Assembly: GCA_902783815.1 (NCBI GenBank)
Contig: CACZSM010000178.1
Location: 1 to 6,038, forward strand
Length of the DNA stretch: 6,038 bases
Direction of reading: 5' to 3'
Origin: an uncultured Ruminococcus sp.
Lineage (GTDB): Bacteria; Bacillota; Clostridia; Oscillospirales; Acutalibacteraceae
The position numbers and the translations under genes are program-made. Of the stretch, positions 5,901 to 6,038 are shown one piece after another (position 1 is the first letter of the stretch; each line of letters opens with the position of its first letter). A model generated the notes under the pieces. The model saw only the letters and a list, made by a program, of their open reading frames with translations. It did no database searches and was not told where the DNA came from.

Positions 5901-6038
5901 GTAGATGAAAACGGCAATGTAGGAGAGGAAGTGGAGCTTGCAAATTATATAACGGCTGACACATATAAATTCAAGCCTACAAAAACAGGTAAATACAAGC
6001 TGAGAATACTGACTACTGATGCAGTGTATGGCGGCGGA
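2949..6038 (+). CDS. BspA-like leucine-rich-repeat surface protein (3' end beyond window)
   Basis: The frame is open from the ATG at 2949 to the last base, giving 1030 residues with no stop; the C-terminus is missing. Residues 1 to about 35 are a signal peptide (MKKR, a long Ala/Leu/Val core, possible cleavage after ASA at 20 or VSA at 35). Residues about 40-72 are the usual N-terminal beta lead-in of BspA-like proteins. Residues about 73-727 are about 27 LRR_5 repeats of 23 residues with consensus like LTSITIPSSVTTIGSSAFSGCSA, closed by a cap (MYGYEGTVVKEIAESKGY). Residues about 731-848 are a beta-rich domain common after such arrays in Ruminococcus. From about 855 come two Ig-like, triple-tyrosine-type modules; the second is cut. 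Such proteins act at the cell surface in adhesion, but ligand and anchoring (dockerin, sortase or other) cannot be known here. It has its own promoter and strong ribosome site and is divergent from the DUF6514-like gene. Confidence 0.93.
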   Translation, partial: MKKRILSALLAAMIVASASAAVVPVAFDADITVSAATAVSDFSYSVKDGVATITAYDGTETEIEIPGYINSMPVVIGNSAFRNKDFTSVVIGEGVTEIEASAFYSCKKLTSITFPSTLKKIGASALGYCSAMKTLSFPSNLEEIGNYAFRGLSSLEGDIVIPASVKSVGSFAFGNCDKLNGVEFKSDDTAMSNDLFYCCTNLKSVRLPANAESIPNDLFYLCSSLESITIPSNVTTIGSSAFNSCKALTSIVIPSKVTSFGNSCFSGCSALKSINIPENVTLLSDSLFYGCSALTYMPIHDKVTTIGTSAFSNSGITSLNIPDSVETIKSNAFYSCNSLTQATIPSTVKIVGDNVFMYCAGIKNVVLKSSETTYGTGLLRYCTAVESVTLPSGIKKIPGYFFYGCTALENVTIPSSVETIENNVFQNTAIKTLKLPSGLTSIGASCFSGCKNLTVMNFPSGITSYPNNLFQNCTSLTEIPINDNITQFGSNVFSGCTGLNAVTVPETVTKIGTSCFDSCSSLLSLTIPSNLTEIPNSLCYNCKALVIVNIPSGVKTIGSNAFSGCVSLKSLTLPNGLETINSGAFNSMKAMDSITIPETVTTIGDSAFAYSGLTSITIPASVTSMGTYLFNNCDSLTKVELKNPIEKLPIGTFYYCDSMYEYEIPEGVKEVGNYAFYGNKLLKDIYFPSTIEKIGTTGNFQNYADITMYGYEGTVVKEIAESKGYHYADRTAGITSLKDTATGIIVKGNFEKGTALKVTELKDQYFEYPSNTEIIPDMCYEIKLVKNGNVIAPVSDMMVYVPAQYEKSDKLKVMTMDLDAETGAESTFNYANGYIRVVMAKSGIFAAQDYNNLKLLVSMDRNIINTDHGASISAKLAGNYGSNYRYSMLTRLSGTEEWTTQTNYSTTNSWTFAPGEKGVYDILIKGKDGWNKEVEQLLTLKVNNFVVNKSSIENKDITLGESFVFKAKAEEGTEEYQYSYKYFPVDENGNVGEEVELANYITADTYKFKPTKTGKYKLRILTTDAVYGGG
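3165..5129 (+). repeat. LRR_5 repeat array, 69-bp period
   Basis: About 27 tandem coding repeats of 23 codons. Three are 22 codons long: those containing SNSGI, QNTAI and AYSGL. Most carry a Cys after the AF position. Repeats have largely diverged in DNA, but some neighbours still share exact stretches; for example GGCTGTTCTGCGCT occurs at 3747 and 3816, exactly 69 bases apart, which suggests local duplication. Variant repeats starting V-x-L/F-K (codons at 3492, 4041 and 4863) recur 8 and then 12 repeats apart. Confidence 0.88.

Overview
The window looks like chromosome of an anaerobic, low-to-moderate GC, Gram-positive gut or rumen bacterium of the Ruminococcus (Oscillospiraceae) type. The evidence is a type I dockerin at the end of the first gene, a large secreted BspA-like leucine-rich-repeat protein, a DUF6514-type small protein, and a BioY biotin transporter gene behind a Firmicutes-type BirA operator. 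Species cannot be decided from the sequence.

Layout. Positions 1-1008 (+) hold the 3' part of a gene for a secreted protein: beta-propeller-like sequence, a Ser/Glu/Pro linker, a small beta module and a C-terminal dockerin. A convergent gap (1009-1113) carries an imperfect hairpin that could end the minus-strand operon. Positions 1114-2036 (-) hold a two-gene operon, bioY followed by a cysteine-rich DUF1284 gene, joined by an ATGA overlap. Its control region (about 2037-2178) has a consensus sigma-A promoter, a BirA-type operator over the -35 box, and a strong 9-bp stem-loop at the start of the transcript. A small DUF6514-like gene (2286-2600, -) lies upstream. A 348-base divergent region (2601-2948) has promoter-like elements for both directions, a small inverted repeat and a short 5'-UTR palindrome, and no gene. 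From 2949 to the window end (+) runs a secreted LRR protein of at least 1030 residues: signal peptide, about 27 LRR_5 repeats, a beta-rich domain and tandem Ig-like modules. Its end lies beyond the window.

How it fits together. The two plus-strand proteins are extracellular and suit a fibre-degrading or surface-adhesive lifestyle, but nothing shows that they work together. The minus-strand operon is a biotin-uptake unit. BioY is the substrate-binding S-component of an ECF transporter, no energising module is present here, and the unit is probably repressed by BirA when biotin is plentiful. DUF1284 shares this control through the overlap, which is the best functional clue to that uncharacterised family here. 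I see no clear new defence or mobile system. The most interesting signals are the bioY leader architecture, the biotin-linked DUF1284 gene, the dockerin on a propeller-like protein, and the higher-order pattern in the LRR array.
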